Source: Luteimonas terrae
Lineage (GTDB): Bacteria; Pseudomonadota; Gammaproteobacteria; Xanthomonadales; Xanthomonadaceae
Reading direction: 5' to 3'
Assembly (NCBI RefSeq): GCF_004358165.1
Contig: NZ_SMTG01000004.1
Coordinates: 124,001-188,000, forward strand
DNA: 64,000 bases
Below the pieces are notes generated by a model, which was not told where the DNA came from, made no database searches, and saw only the letters and a program-made list of their open reading frames with translations. Below are positions 49,163-58,078 of this stretch, piece after piece (positions within the stretch are counted from its first letter, which is position 1; each line of letters opens with the position of its first letter). A program made the position numbers and the translations under genes.

Positions 49163-51544
49163 TTGACCTCTCCGTTTTCCAACAGCATCGCCGGCGTGCG
49201 GGATACCCAGCGGGTGGAGATGGCGCTGGCCGCGGGCGCGATCCTCGGCACCTGGTTCTGGGACGTCGTGCGCGACCGGGTCACCGTCGACACCGCCCTC
49301 GCCCATGCGTTCGGGCTGGACCCGGCCGAGGCGGGCCGCGAGCTGCCGCTGTCGGCCCTGCTCGCCTCGGTACACCCGGACGACCTCGCCGGGCTGCAGA
49401 CCGCGATCGCAGCCGCGCTCGCCCGCGGCAGCGGTTACGAACACCAGTACCGCGTGCGCAATGCCGAAGGCGAATACCGCTGGATCGAGGCCTTCGGCCG
49501 CGTCGACGTCGATGGCGCGGGTACCGCTACCGGGTTCCACGGCGTGCTGATCGACATCGAGGAACGTCGCCGCATCGAGGCCGAGCGCGACGAGGCCCAG
49601 ACCCTGCTGCGCTCCTTCGTCGAGGCCGCGCCCGGCGTGGTGTATGCCAAGGATCGCGGTGGCCGGATCGTCATCGGCAACCACGGCACGACCGAACTGA
49701 TCGGCCGGCCGCCCGAGGCCTATATCGGTCGTACCGATGCCGAACTGCTGGCCGATGCCGCGCAGGCCGCCGAGATCATGGCGACCGACGAACGCATCAT
49801 GTCGAGTGGCCAGTCCGAGCAGCTCGAGGAACTGGTGAGTTTTCCCGATGGCCGACGCGCCTGGTGGCTGTCGACGAAGGCGCCGCTGCGCGCTGCCGAC
49901 GGCACCGTCGTCGGACTGGTCGGCACTTCGCTGGACATCACCGACCGCAAGGCCGTAGAAGCGCGGCATCGCGAGATCGAGGAGCGCTACCGGCTGGCCG
50001 CCCGCGCCACCAACGACGCGATCTGGGACTGGCGCATCATCGACGGACAGGTGATCTGGAACGAGGCGCTGGCCACGCTGTTCGGCCACACGGTCACCGT
50101 GTCCGACGCGCAGTGGTGGCTCGACCACATCCACTCCGACGACCGCGCGCGCATCGACACCAACATCCACGCGATCATCGAAGGCGACGGCACGGCGTGG
50201 ACGGACGAGTACCGGTTCCGCCGCGCCGACGGTAGTTACGCCTCGGTGCTCGATCGCGGCACCGTGCTGCGCGGCGACGGGGGCGAGCCGCTGCGCATGA
50301 TCGGCGCGATGCTCGACCTGTCGGCAAGCAAGGCGGCCGCCGCTGCGCTTGCGGAGAGCGAAGAGCGCCTGCGTCTGGCCACCGAGGCCGGCGACATGGG
50401 CTTCTGGGACGTCGACCTGGTCAACGACGTGCTGATCTGGCCCGCGCGCATGAAGGCGATGTTCGGCATCTCGCCGGACGCGCCGATCTCGATGCAGGAT
50501 TTCTACGACGGCCTGCATCCCGACGATCACGACGCCACCGTGGCCGCCTTCCGCGCGGCCGCCGATCCCGCACAGCGCGCGCTCTACGACATCGAATACC
50601 GCACGGTCGGCAAGGAAGACGGCGTCGTGCGCTGGGTCGCCGCCAAAGGACGCGGCCTGTTCGACGGCGGGCGCTGCACGCGCGTGCTGGGCGTGGCCAT
50701 CGACGTCACCGCGCGCCGCGCGGCCGATGCGCGGCTGCAGGAGCTCAACGAACGGCTGGAGACGCGCGTCCGCGAGGAAGTCGCCGAGCGCACGCGTGTC
50801 GAGGACGCACTGCGCCAGAGCCAGAAGATGGAGGCCGTCGGCCAGCTCACCGGCGGCATCGCCCACGACTTCAACAACATGCTGGCGACGATCATCGGCC
50901 CGCTGGATCTGCTGTCCAAACGCATCGGCGAGGACGACGTGCGCGCGCGCCGCTACATCGACACCGCGATCGACGGCGCCACGCGCGCCGCGCAGCTGGT
51001 GCGGCGCCTGCTCGCCTTCGCACGCCAGCAGCCGCTCCAGCCCGAGGCCGTGGACGCGAACCGCCTGATCGTCGACATGTCCGACTTGCTCGAACGCTCG
51101 CTGGTGGCCGGCATCCGCATGGACACACGACTGGCCGACGATCTGTGGCTGGCGCACGTGGACGCCAACCAGCTCGAGAACGTGATCCTCAATCTCGTGG
51201 TCAACGCCCGCGATGCGATGCCCGGCGGCGGACGCCTGACGATCGAAACGGGGAACTGCCGGCTCGAAGACACGCTCGATGTCGACCTGCAGGATGTGCC
51301 TGGCGGGGAGTACGTGCTCATCACCGTGCGCGACACCGGCACCGGCATGACGCCGGCGGTGATGGCCAAGGCCTTCGATCCGTTCTACACGACCAAGCCC
51401 GTCGGTCAGGGCACCGGCCTCGGCCTGTCGCAGGTCTACGGCTTCGTCAAACAGTCCTCGGGCCACCTGAAGCTGTGGTCCGCGCCGGATGAGGGCACCG
51501 TGTTCAAGGTGTATCTGCCGCGCTGGATAGACCGCGCCGGTTGA
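49163..51544 (+). CDS. Soluble PAS-rich histidine kinase
   Basis: The 793-residue kinase has no membrane helix. Four PAS domains are visible (about residues 20-135, 145-260, 270-385, 395-515), e.g. [46 protein letters not shown] and [18 protein letters not shown] coiled segment and HisKA follow ([20 protein letters not shown], with His568), then the ATPase ([37 protein letters not shown]). No receiver domain is attached. The TTG start is the best fit to the family's beginning but is uncertain; an upstream ATG at 49044 is possible. Its ligand and partner regulator are unknown. Confidence 0.87.
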   Translation: MTSPFSNSIAGVRDTQRVEMALAAGAILGTWFWDVVRDRVTVDTALAHAFGLDPAEAGRELPLSALLASVHPDDLAGLQTAIAAALARGSGYEHQYRVRNAEGEYRWIEAFGRVDVDGAGTATGFHGVLIDIEERRRIEAERDEAQTLLRSFVEAAPGVVYAKDRGGRIVIGNHGTTELIGRPPEAYIGRTDAELLADAAQAAEIMATDERIMSSGQSEQLEELVSFPDGRRAWWLSTKAPLRAADGTVVGLVGTSLDITDRKAVEARHREIEERYRLAARATNDAIWDWRIIDGQVIWNEALATLFGHTVTVSDAQWWLDHIHSDDRARIDTNIHAIIEGDGTAWTDEYRFRRADGSYASVLDRGTVLRGDGGEPLRMIGAMLDLSASKAAAAALAESEERLRLATEAGDMGFWDVDLVNDVLIWPARMKAMFGISPDAPISMQDFYDGLHPDDHDATVAAFRAAADPAQRALYDIEYRTVGKEDGVVRWVAAKGRGLFDGGRCTRVLGVAIDVTARRAADARLQELNERLETRVREEVAERTRVEDALRQSQKMEAVGQLTGGIAHDFNNMLATIIGPLDLLSKRIGEDDVRARRYIDTAIDGATRAAQLVRRLLAFARQQPLQPEAVDANRLIVDMSDLLERSLVAGIRMDTRLADDLWLAHVDANQLENVILNLVVNARDAMPGGGRLTIETGNCRLEDTLDVDLQDVPGGEYVLITVRDTGTGMTPAVMAKAFDPFYTTKPVGQGTGLGLSQVYGFVKQSSGHLKLWSAPDEGTVFKVYLPRWIDRAG

Positions 51545-51559
51545 CGGACGGCTGTGTCG

Positions 51560-51583
51560 GCATCCCGCCCAACGCCGGGATGC
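51560..51583. terminator. Hairpin after the PAS kinase
   Basis: GCATCCCG and CGGGATGC form an 8-base perfect stem with an 8-base loop, 15 bases after the kinase stop. No T-run follows. The remaining bases to 51713 show nothing recognisable. Confidence 0.55.
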
Positions 51584-51713
51584 ATCGTCTCCCTGCAATC
51601 CGATGCCGGGATCAAAGGCCATCCGTTTCGCGCCTCCGACAGGACGCAAGACGGTCAACGCAATGCCGCCACGTCGCCGATCATGTCCGTAGCGGCGCAG
51701 CGCCGGGAGCACG

Positions 51714-52829
51714 ATGAAAACTCTGGTCCTGGGTGGTTACGGCAACTTCGGCGCCCGCATCTGCCGGGCGCTCGCGCAGGATCCACTGATCGAGCTGCTG
51801 GTGGCCGGACGGGATGCGCAACGCGCGCAGACGTTTGCCGACGCGCTGGGCGGCAGCGCCCGCGGTGTCGCCATCGACATCGCGGCCCATGACTTTCCGC
51901 GAGCGCTCGCGGCGCTCGGCGTCGGCCTGGTCATCCACACCGCAGGTCCTTTCCAGGCACAGGGCTACGCCGTCGCGCGGGCCGCCGCGCGCGCCGGTGC
52001 GCACTACATCGACCTGGCCGACGGCCGCCGCTTCGTCTGCGATTTCCCCGCCGCATTGCAGGACAGCTTCGCGGCCGCCGGGCGCGTCGCGATTACCGGG
52101 GCGAGCACGGTGCCGGCGCTGTCGTCGGCGGTGATCGAGCATCTGTCCGAAGGCTGGCAGGCCCTGCATGCGATCGACATCTGCATTGCACCTGCGCAGA
52201 CCGCACCACGCGGCCGGGCCACGCTGGCCGCGGTACTGAGCTACTGCGGCAAACCGATCGACATCTGGCGGGACGGAACATGGACGCAGGCGCCCGGCTG
52301 GGCCACGCCCACCCACGTCCGCTTCAAACGCCTGCAACCGCGCATCGGCGCGCTGTGCGACATCCCCGATCTCGAGCTGTTCCCCGCGCGCTATCGCGTG
52401 CGCGACACGGTGATGTTCCGCGCCGCGCTCGAAGTGGGGGCCACCCAGCGCGCGTTCGCGGGCATCGCCGCCCTGCATCGCGCCGGTCTGCTGCCGCGGC
52501 CCGAACGTCTTGCCGGCCTGCTCGATCGCGTCAGCGCACTGGCCGACCCCTTCGGCACTGCGCTCGGCGGCATGGTCGCGCGTATCGATGGTCTCGACGC
52601 ATACGGCCGTCCCGCATGCCGCGCCTGGCACATCGCCACCGATGACGACCACGGCCCCGAGATTCCGTGCATGGCGACCATCCTGCTTGCCAGACGATTC
52701 GCAACGGGCGAGGCCCTGATGCCCGGCGCGTATACCGCTGCCGGCCAGCTGCAATTGAACGCCTTCGCGCCGGAATTCGCGAAGTGGGGCATGGTCACAG
52801 ACGTCGAGGACGAGCCCAGGCCATGCTGA
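51714..52829 (+). CDS. Saccharopine dehydrogenase-like NAD(P)-binding protein
   Basis: The 371-residue protein has an N-terminal Rossmann fold (TLVLGGYGNFGARICRALA) with the cofactor turn VAGRDAQR, then LVIHTAGPFQAQGYAVA and GAHYIDLADG, which match the saccharopine-dehydrogenase-like family. The C-terminal half (from about residue 130) is less clear. Members include saccharopine reductase and trans-acting enoyl reductases, and the substrate here is not predictable. Confidence 0.8.
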   Translation: MKTLVLGGYGNFGARICRALAQDPLIELLVAGRDAQRAQTFADALGGSARGVAIDIAAHDFPRALAALGVGLVIHTAGPFQAQGYAVARAAARAGAHYIDLADGRRFVCDFPAALQDSFAAAGRVAITGASTVPALSSAVIEHLSEGWQALHAIDICIAPAQTAPRGRATLAAVLSYCGKPIDIWRDGTWTQAPGWATPTHVRFKRLQPRIGALCDIPDLELFPARYRVRDTVMFRAALEVGATQRAFAGIAALHRAGLLPRPERLAGLLDRVSALADPFGTALGGMVARIDGLDAYGRPACRAWHIATDDDHGPEIPCMATILLARRFATGEALMPGAYTAAGQLQLNAFAPEFAKWGMVTDVEDEPRPC

Positions 52830-52964
52830 CGGCAAAGACGACCTTGATCTATTGATCGCCGAAACGCGGCGACCGGTTCGACATGCGCGCTTCACGCGCA
52901 CGCTGCGGCCTTGCGGGAACGCTGGGCGTGCCATGCGTCCTGCCCGTGTTTTCCACATTCGCCC

Positions 52965-53279
52965 ATGTCCGCGCCGCTGACGCCCGACGGCCGGTATCTG
53001 GTCGTGCGCGGACGGCTGTGGCGCGCGAGCAATCCCGCACTGTCGGACGATGCGAGGCGTGACGCCGTGTCCGCGCTGATGGACGCGCGACGCGCGGTCA
53101 AACATGCGCGGCAGACGCAGGACGCAGACGCGCTTGCCCGCGCGCGTCGCGCCGTCGATGCGGCCAAACATACACTCGGCGAGCGCGGGCCGGTGTGGTG
53201 GACCGACGGCGCGCCGGACTACAACCGGCGTCTTGCGAAGAACACACCTTACGCCGACTGGTTCGCCTCGCTCGACTGA
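52965..53279 (+). CDS. Conserved hypothetical protein (helical, GPVWW motif)
   Basis: The 104-residue protein starts with GRYLVVRGRLWRASNPALS, then an alanine/arginine-rich helix, then LGERGPVWWTDGAPDYN and a C-terminal NTPYADWF. This arrangement (xLVxGRLWRxxNPxL ... GPVWWxDGxPDxN) is a family I know only as hypothetical. It precedes two small disordered proteins. Confidence 0.75.
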   Translation: MSAPLTPDGRYLVVRGRLWRASNPALSDDARRDAVSALMDARRAVKHARQTQDADALARARRAVDAAKHTLGERGPVWWTDGAPDYNRRLAKNTPYADWFASLD

Positions 53280-53435
53280 AGTGGACGCCTGCGTCGCCTG
53301 CCGTCACGCGATACACGCGCAGATGAAACGCGCCTGTCCGCGCGAGAGGAGCCGATGACTGAATGCACGCGCCTCGCTCCGGTTTCACGACGGGGCGGGC
53401 AGCGTCGCGTCTCCCCTCCACACCGGACACCTCCG

Positions 53436-53612
53436 ATGTCGCAGCCGAACACGACGCCCTCGAACGACGACACCGATCTCACGCAGCCGGGCCGCCGTCC
53501 GGACCACGGCGACGCGCAGCCCGGTCAGACCGGCGCGCCGGGCCGCGACACGCCGTCCGACCACACGACCGACGTGCCCGACGACGAGGCGTCGCCGGGC
53601 ACGCCGGACTGA
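53436..53612 (+). CDS. Small disordered protein, unknown
   Basis: The 58-residue product is highly acidic and Pro/Gly/Thr-rich (NTTPSNDDTDLTQPGRRPDH ... TTDVPDDEASPGTPD) and has no hydrophobic segment. It might be a disordered stress protein. Codon bias is not distinctive and no family is recognised, so its reality is uncertain. The next gene starts after 38 bases. Confidence 0.45.
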   Translation: MSQPNTTPSNDDTDLTQPGRRPDHGDAQPGQTGAPGRDTPSDHTTDVPDDEASPGTPD

Positions 53613-53650
53613 CCCAACCACCCGCTCTTTTCCACCACGGAGACAACACC

Positions 53651-53866
53651 ATGGGACTTCTGAGAATCGCCACCGTCGGCGCGCTGGGCTACTTCGCCTA
53701 CCGCGCGTTCCAGAACCGGACCAGCGCCGCGATCGCCGCGGATGCCCACGACGACGACACCGCCGCCGACGCCACCAGGGACGTCGATACCGACGACGAC
53801 GCGATCACGGAGGATGAGCCGCAAGGCGACGTCACGCCCAGCGCAGGGACGCGACGCACGTCCTGA
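53651..53866 (+). CDS. Small protein with N-terminal membrane segment (paralogue 2)
   Basis: The 71-residue protein opens with MGLLRIATVGALGYFAYRAF and continues as an acidic, Asp-rich disordered tail. The N-terminus matches the 76-residue protein at 45628-45858 (LRI-x3-GAL-x-YFAYR). The start ATG has AGACAACACC before it, a weak ribosome site. Function unknown. Confidence 0.7.
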   Translation: MGLLRIATVGALGYFAYRAFQNRTSAAIAADAHDDDTAADATRDVDTDDDAITEDEPQGDVTPSAGTRRTS

Positions 53867-53906
53867 GTCGCAGCCTCATCAAAAAAACTTTTCAACGGAG
53901 CCATCG

Positions 53907-54446
53907 ATGGATTCCATCAACCGCAACCAGCCCGAGCACAATCGCGAAGACCTCAGCGCGCGGGACGCGATCACTCGCATCCGCGACATGTCCGAAGACG
54001 CGGAGTCCTGCTTCTTCTGCACCAACCCACTGTCCGACAGCGACACCGGCGGTACGCGTCCGATGTCGATCGAACAGGCCGACGACGACGGTGCGCTGTG
54101 GTTTCTCAGCAGTGCGGACAGCCGCAAGAATGCCGAGATCCAGGCCGACCCTGCTGTGCGCCTGTATCTGCAGTCGTCCAAACATTCGGGCTTTCTCGCC
54201 CTCGACGGCCACGCCAGCATCAGCCGCGACAAGGCGAAGATCGATGCGCTGTGGAGCCCGATCATGAAAACCTGGTTCACCGACGGCAAGGACGACGCGC
54301 GCATCACGGTGATCAAGGTGACGCCGACCACCGGCTACTACTGGGACAACAAGCACGGCGATTTCGTCGCCGCGACGAAGATGGCGATCGGCGCCGCCAT
54401 CGGCCGCACGCTCGACGATTCGATCGAAGGCAACGTCACGCCGTGA
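53907..54446 (+). CDS. Pyridoxamine-5'-phosphate-oxidase-like general stress protein 26
   Basis: The 179-residue protein has an FMN-binding split-barrel fold: AESCFFCTNPL, RPMSIEQADDDGALWFLS, ADSRKNAEIQADPAVRLYLQ and WTPTTGYYWDNKHG-like segment (KVTPTTGYYWD). It matches the GSP26 group of general-stress proteins, which bind FMN or F420-like cofactors, but the reaction is unknown. ATG 53907 follows CGGAG. It ends at a hairpin between convergent genes. Confidence 0.88.
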   Translation: MDSINRNQPEHNREDLSARDAITRIRDMSEDAESCFFCTNPLSDSDTGGTRPMSIEQADDDGALWFLSSADSRKNAEIQADPAVRLYLQSSKHSGFLALDGHASISRDKAKIDALWSPIMKTWFTDGKDDARITVIKVTPTTGYYWDNKHGDFVAATKMAIGAAIGRTLDDSIEGNVTP

Positions 54447-54460
54447 TGCAGACGGCTGCG

Positions 54461-54482
54461 GTGATGCCGCCCGCGGCATCAC
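54461..54482. terminator. Hairpin between GSP26 and the next leftward gene
   Basis: GTGATGCCGC and GCGGCATCAC form a 10-base perfect stem with a 2-base turn between the stops at 54446 and 54489. It has no T-run. Confidence 0.6.
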
Positions 54483-54488
54483 CGTCGC

Positions 54489-54986
54489 TCAGAGATAGGT
54501 CCAGCTCTGTCCTTCGCCACCGTGCGAACGCACGCGCCACAGCCACGTCGACAGCCGCTCCTTCGAACGCGTGCGCATCAGCAGGCGCGGACCCAGCTTG
54601 ACCGTACTGGTCGTCTCGACCATCGCATGGCGGCCGCCCGGAGCGATGTCGATGCGGGTGATCGCGTAACTGAGGTCCAGCGCCAGCAAGCCGCCGGTCC
54701 GCTCGGACAGCGAACGCATGATCGAAAACGCCTCACGCACGTTCCTGCAGCCGTCCTCGCGCAACGTCGCGATGCGCGCGCCGGGGTCGGCGACATGTTC
54801 GATCATGTGCAGGCTGAAGTCGTGCGCCATCGCGTCGCAGACGAAGCGGCTGTCGAACGTCCGGGTCGCGGCGAGTGACGCTTCCATGTGGGCGCGCACC
54901 TGTGATTCGTCGATGCGCTTGGAGTGTTCGTAGGCCACCACGCCACCGACCACCAGCACCATGCCCAGCACGAGCTTTCCCAACAT
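54489..54986 (-). CDS. Single-pass membrane-anchored protein, unknown
   Basis: The 165-residue product has one N-terminal membrane segment (LVLGMVLVVGGVVAYEHSKR), an alpha-helical region (EASLAATRTFDSRF) and an alpha/beta C-terminal part. It contains two cysteines (FVCDAMA, DGCRNV). It starts at ATG 54986 behind GGAGGACACGCG. I recognise no family. The region to 55110 between it and the next leftward gene shows nothing more. Confidence 0.7.
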   Translation of the reverse strand: MLGKLVLGMVLVVGGVVAYEHSKRIDESQVRAHMEASLAATRTFDSRFVCDAMAHDFSLHMIEHVADPGARIATLREDGCRNVREAFSIMRSLSERTGGLLALDLSYAITRIDIAPGGRHAMVETTSTVKLGPRLLMRTRSKERLSTWLWRVRSHGGEGQSWTYL

Positions 54987-55110
54987 CGCGTGTCCTCCAT
55001 GACCGCTGTTCGAGGCGCCGATGACGCCGTTCTTGCGCCGGCAGTCCTCGCCGTGCGTCCGCATCGTAATCCCCTGCCGGTCCGGACGCTATGGAGCCCT
55101 GCCGATTACT

Positions 55111-55473
55111 TCAGGCCCGCGCGTGACCGCCGACGCGGGTGTCGTAGTCGCGCAGGAATTCCTGCAACGGCACCAGGGTCTTCGGCGGCAGATCGGCGTC
55201 CAGCAGCGGCGCGAGGTGGCGGTGGGCGTGCAGCCAGCGCGCCATGAAACGTCGGGCCTGGCCGGGCGAGGCCGCCGTGCCGACGTGTTCCCGGCGGCGC
55301 CATTTCAGCCAGTAGCGGCCGTCGGAGTACACAGCGCCGACGGCGTGACCCTTCCAGGTCAGCAGGGTCATGCCGGCGCAGGGGCTCCAGGCGTACTGCA
55401 TCGGAATCGCCCGCGGCGCCCGCCGGGCCACGGTGATCTCCTCGCGCAACAAGGGGTCGGTCTGCCAGTCCAC
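55111..55473 (-). CDS. Conserved hypothetical protein
   Basis: The 120-residue protein has YAWSPCAGMTLLTWKGHAVGA and SDGRYWLKWRRREHVG, an aromatic-rich beta-pattern, followed by a helical end (PGQARRFMARWLHAH). Nothing here points to a named domain. It is separated from the H-NS-like gene by 88 bases on the same strand. Confidence 0.65.
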   Translation of the reverse strand: MDWQTDPLLREEITVARRAPRAIPMQYAWSPCAGMTLLTWKGHAVGAVYSDGRYWLKWRRREHVGTAASPGQARRFMARWLHAHRHLAPLLDADLPPKTLVPLQEFLRDYDTRVGGHARA

Positions 55474-55561
55474 GGCGACAGCGTGTCGCCACGCCGGCGC
55501 AGAAGCTGAGATGACGCGGCGCCGATGGGCAGCGACGCTGCAGCCGCTGCAGTCCGATCGA

Positions 55562-55972
55562 TCAGCCGCCCTTGAAGACGGTCTTCTGGCCGATGGCGCG
55601 GGTGTTGGCGGTGGGCTTCGCCAACCCGGGGATCAGGAAGTCGGCCGCGCTCAGGCCCTGCCGGGTCTTCGACACCAGCCACAGCGGCATGCGGCCGCGA
55701 CCGGACCAGGTGTTGCGCCGGTTGTGCGGGTCGCGGTACTTCGCCGCCACCTTGCCGGACTTGCGTCTCGCCGCCTTCCGCGGCGCGGCCTGCGTCGCCT
55801 GCGTGCCGACGAGCTCTTCGATGCGGTAGCCGCAGTCGGCCGCGAAGGCGATCAGTTCGGCGCGGACCACCGCGATGGGCCGGCGACGCGCCAGCAGCGC
55901 CCTGCGCTTTTCGGCGGCGGCAATGAGGGCATCCAGCTCGCGCGAGGTCAGCGCGTCGACATCGATCTTCAT
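55562..55972 (-). CDS. H-NS family nucleoid protein
   Basis: The 136-residue protein has an N-terminal dimerising helix region (DALIAAAEKRRALLARRRP), a basic linker and the H-NS DNA-binding core in YRDPHNRRNTWSGRGRMPLW, here TWSGRGR with a basic flank. It should bind AT-rich or curved DNA and silence genes. It is shorter in the linker than Bordetella BpH3-type proteins. ATG 55972 starts it, since the frame further upstream (to 56440) has no coding character. Confidence 0.88.
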   Translation of the reverse strand: MKIDVDALTSRELDALIAAAEKRRALLARRRPIAVVRAELIAFAADCGYRIEELVGTQATQAAPRKAARRKSGKVAAKYRDPHNRRNTWSGRGRMPLWLVSKTRQGLSAADFLIPGLAKPTANTRAIGQKTVFKGG

Positions 55973-56201
55973 GGCGGGGAGCGTCGGGGCGGGCCGGGCG
56001 GGTGTCAAGCGTTCCCGCAATGGACACCCGCCATGCGGCGGAGGTCCTGGTGTCTGCCCGTCAGGGGCCGCCTGCCGCAGTCGCGCCCCGGCCGCATCCG
56101 GCATGTCGGTGCTGACGTACATGCACGGCGATGTCGAATCCGTACGGACGCGCGCGTCGCAGTGGGCTAGCATCCCGTCAGCCGCCGACCCATGACTCAC
56201 C

Positions 56202-57362
56202 ATGCGCCTCGCCGACTTCATCGAACAGCATCTGGACCGGATTCTCGAAGGTGCCATTGCCTTCGCCCGGACGCAGGCGCCTGCCGGCGTGGCCTTCAGC
56301 GAGAAGGAACTGCGCAACCATCTGCCGGAGATCCTCAAGGCCGTCGTCGGCGATCTGCGGACCGCACAGACCGCGACCCAGCAGCACATCAAGTCCGAGG
56401 GACGCGCGCCTGCCAAGGCCGGCCCGGAGACGGCGGCCACCTATCACGGGCGCACGCGCGCGATCGCCGGCTTCGGCATCAATCAGATGATCGCCGAGTA
56501 CCGTGCGCTGCGCGCCGCGGTGCTGCGCTTGTGGGCGGAGGACTCGGCGCTGGTCACCGAGTCCATTGAGGACTTGGTGCGTTTCAACGAAGCGATCGAC
56601 CAGGCGGTGGCCGAATCCCTGGCGGAATTTTCGTCGGAGGTGGAATCCTGGCGGCAGATCTTCCTCGGCGCGCTGGGGCACGATCTGCGCGGCCCGCTCA
56701 CTGCGGTGGTGTTCTCGGCCGACGTGCTGGCGAGCAAGCTGCGCGAGACCCCGCACGCGCGGCAGGTCGATCGCATCCTGGCCGGCGGGCTGCGCATGAC
56801 CCAGCTGCTCGACGACCTGCTGCGTTACAGCCGTAGCAAACTCGGCGACGGCATGGTGATCCACGCGCGGGACTGCGAGCTCGCGCCCGCGCTTGCCGAG
56901 GAGGCCGAACTCCTGCGTGCCGCGTTGCCCGACACGACCCTCCACTTCGAATCGCACGGCGACACGCACGGCCGGTTCGACACGTCGCGCGTGCGCGAGG
57001 CGCTGCACAACCTGGCCACGAATGCCGCGAAGTACGGCGAGCAGGACACCGCGGTCACGATCGAGGTCAAGGGCCAGGACGACCACGTGCTGGTCGCGGT
57101 GACCAACCACGGCGCGCCGCTGAGCGACGATGCGCGGCGGGTCATGTTCGATCCGCTGCGTCGGGGCTCGAACAAGGCCAAGAGCAGCGAAGAGGTCAGC
57201 CTGGGGCTGGGTCTGTTCCTGGTGCGCGAGATCGCGCGTGCGCATGGCGGCAGTGTCGATGCGGCGTCCGCGGACGGCCTGACGACGTTCTCGATCCTGC
57301 TGCCGCGTGATGGTGTGGCCCGCAAGGGCGATACCGCGGCCGCGCCGATGGTCGACGCCTGA
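56202..57362 (+). CDS. Sensor histidine kinase with RsbRD-type N-terminal domain
   Basis: The 386-residue soluble kinase starts with an RsbRD-like all-helical sensor domain (about residues 1-140, MRLADFIEQHLDRILEGAIA and HGRTRAIAGFGINQMIAEYRAL). This is followed by HisKA with His160 in LGALGHDLRGPLTAV and the ATPase: LATNAAKYGEQD, NHGAPLS and LGLGLFLVREIARAHGGSV. No receiver domain is present. In the family such N-terminal domains bind small ligands or heme in stress sensing. Target regulator unknown. Confidence 0.87.
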   Translation: MRLADFIEQHLDRILEGAIAFARTQAPAGVAFSEKELRNHLPEILKAVVGDLRTAQTATQQHIKSEGRAPAKAGPETAATYHGRTRAIAGFGINQMIAEYRALRAAVLRLWAEDSALVTESIEDLVRFNEAIDQAVAESLAEFSSEVESWRQIFLGALGHDLRGPLTAVVFSADVLASKLRETPHARQVDRILAGGLRMTQLLDDLLRYSRSKLGDGMVIHARDCELAPALAEEAELLRAALPDTTLHFESHGDTHGRFDTSRVREALHNLATNAAKYGEQDTAVTIEVKGQDDHVLVAVTNHGAPLSDDARRVMFDPLRRGSNKAKSSEEVSLGLGLFLVREIARAHGGSVDAASADGLTTFSILLPRDGVARKGDTAAAPMVDA

Positions 57363-57369
57363 GGCGCTT

Positions 57370-57615
57370 TCAGCAGGGCGCGCCGTGCCCCGGATAGGCG
57401 AGCACGCATTCGTCCGGCAGTCCATGTTTCTTCGCGACGCCGTGCAGGCGCGCGTTGACCCGGTGCCGACCCGCCTCGTCCAGTCCTTCGTGCAGCGCGA
57501 GCGAGGTGTTGCAGAAGCAGACGATCTTGCGAAGCCTGCCGTCTTCGCCGTCGCCGTGGCGCCCAAGCTCCTTGTCGAGATCGTCGATTGTCGCGATGAG
57601 CTGGTCGTGTTCCAT
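57370..57615 (-). CDS. Conserved hypothetical small protein
   Basis: The 81-residue protein is acidic-helical at the N-terminus (QLIATIDDLDKELGRHGDGE), then contains CFCNTSLALHEGLDEAGRH and a C-terminal GLPDECVLAYPGHGAPC. The three cysteine-containing segments might bind metal. No family is known to me. It converges on the RsbRD kinase with a 7-base gap. Confidence 0.6.
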   Translation of the reverse strand: MEHDQLIATIDDLDKELGRHGDGEDGRLRKIVCFCNTSLALHEGLDEAGRHRVNARLHGVAKKHGLPDECVLAYPGHGAPC

Positions 57616-57831
57616 GGCGGACTCCAGAGAATGGGCCGACCGTAGGCCGCCATGTGTCGCGGCCCCGTGCGCAAGATGTGCGCGCCGCGTCACGGGCTGA
57701 CGCGTGTCGACGGCCGCACCCGCTTACCGTGTCCGCTTCGAGCGCGCGACCTGAATGTTCAACGCCGTGAGGGCGGCCTTGATGCGCCGCATGTCCTACT
57801 CGCGCCCACATCCCCACGATGGCGCTTGGAC

Positions 57832-58074
57832 ATGCAGACCGAAGGCACCTATCAGCTCGTCGCGGTCGTCGGCCGCTCGACCCGTCAGCCCGACCTCTGG
57901 CAGTCGGAGGGTTTCGTGCACGCGCCCGGCGATATCGATCCCGTCGCCACCGTCTTCGCCGGCGACACGTTCGAGACCTGCGCGGTGGCCAACGCCGCGG
58001 GCATCGAGGCCGCGCGGCAACTGGCGATGACGCTGGCCCCCGGTCTCACCAGCGCCGACCGCGTCGCCGCCTGA
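57832..58074 (+). CDS. Small hypothetical protein
   Basis: The 80-residue product shows a beta-rich start (TYQLVAVVGRSTRQPDLWQS), then FVHAPGDIDPVATVFAGDTF and an alanine-rich helix. It has no membrane segment. Nothing more can be assigned. It lies between the small protein and the EAL gene, which converges with it after 4 bases. Confidence 0.55.
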   Translation: MQTEGTYQLVAVVGRSTRQPDLWQSEGFVHAPGDIDPVATVFAGDTFETCAVANAAGIEAARQLAMTLAPGLTSADRVAA

Positions 58075-58078
58075 GGCG

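Noticed and set aside
48974-51712. A 912-codon open frame on the minus strand
   Set aside because: It is antisense to the PAS kinase, whose H-box and ATPase motifs are clear.
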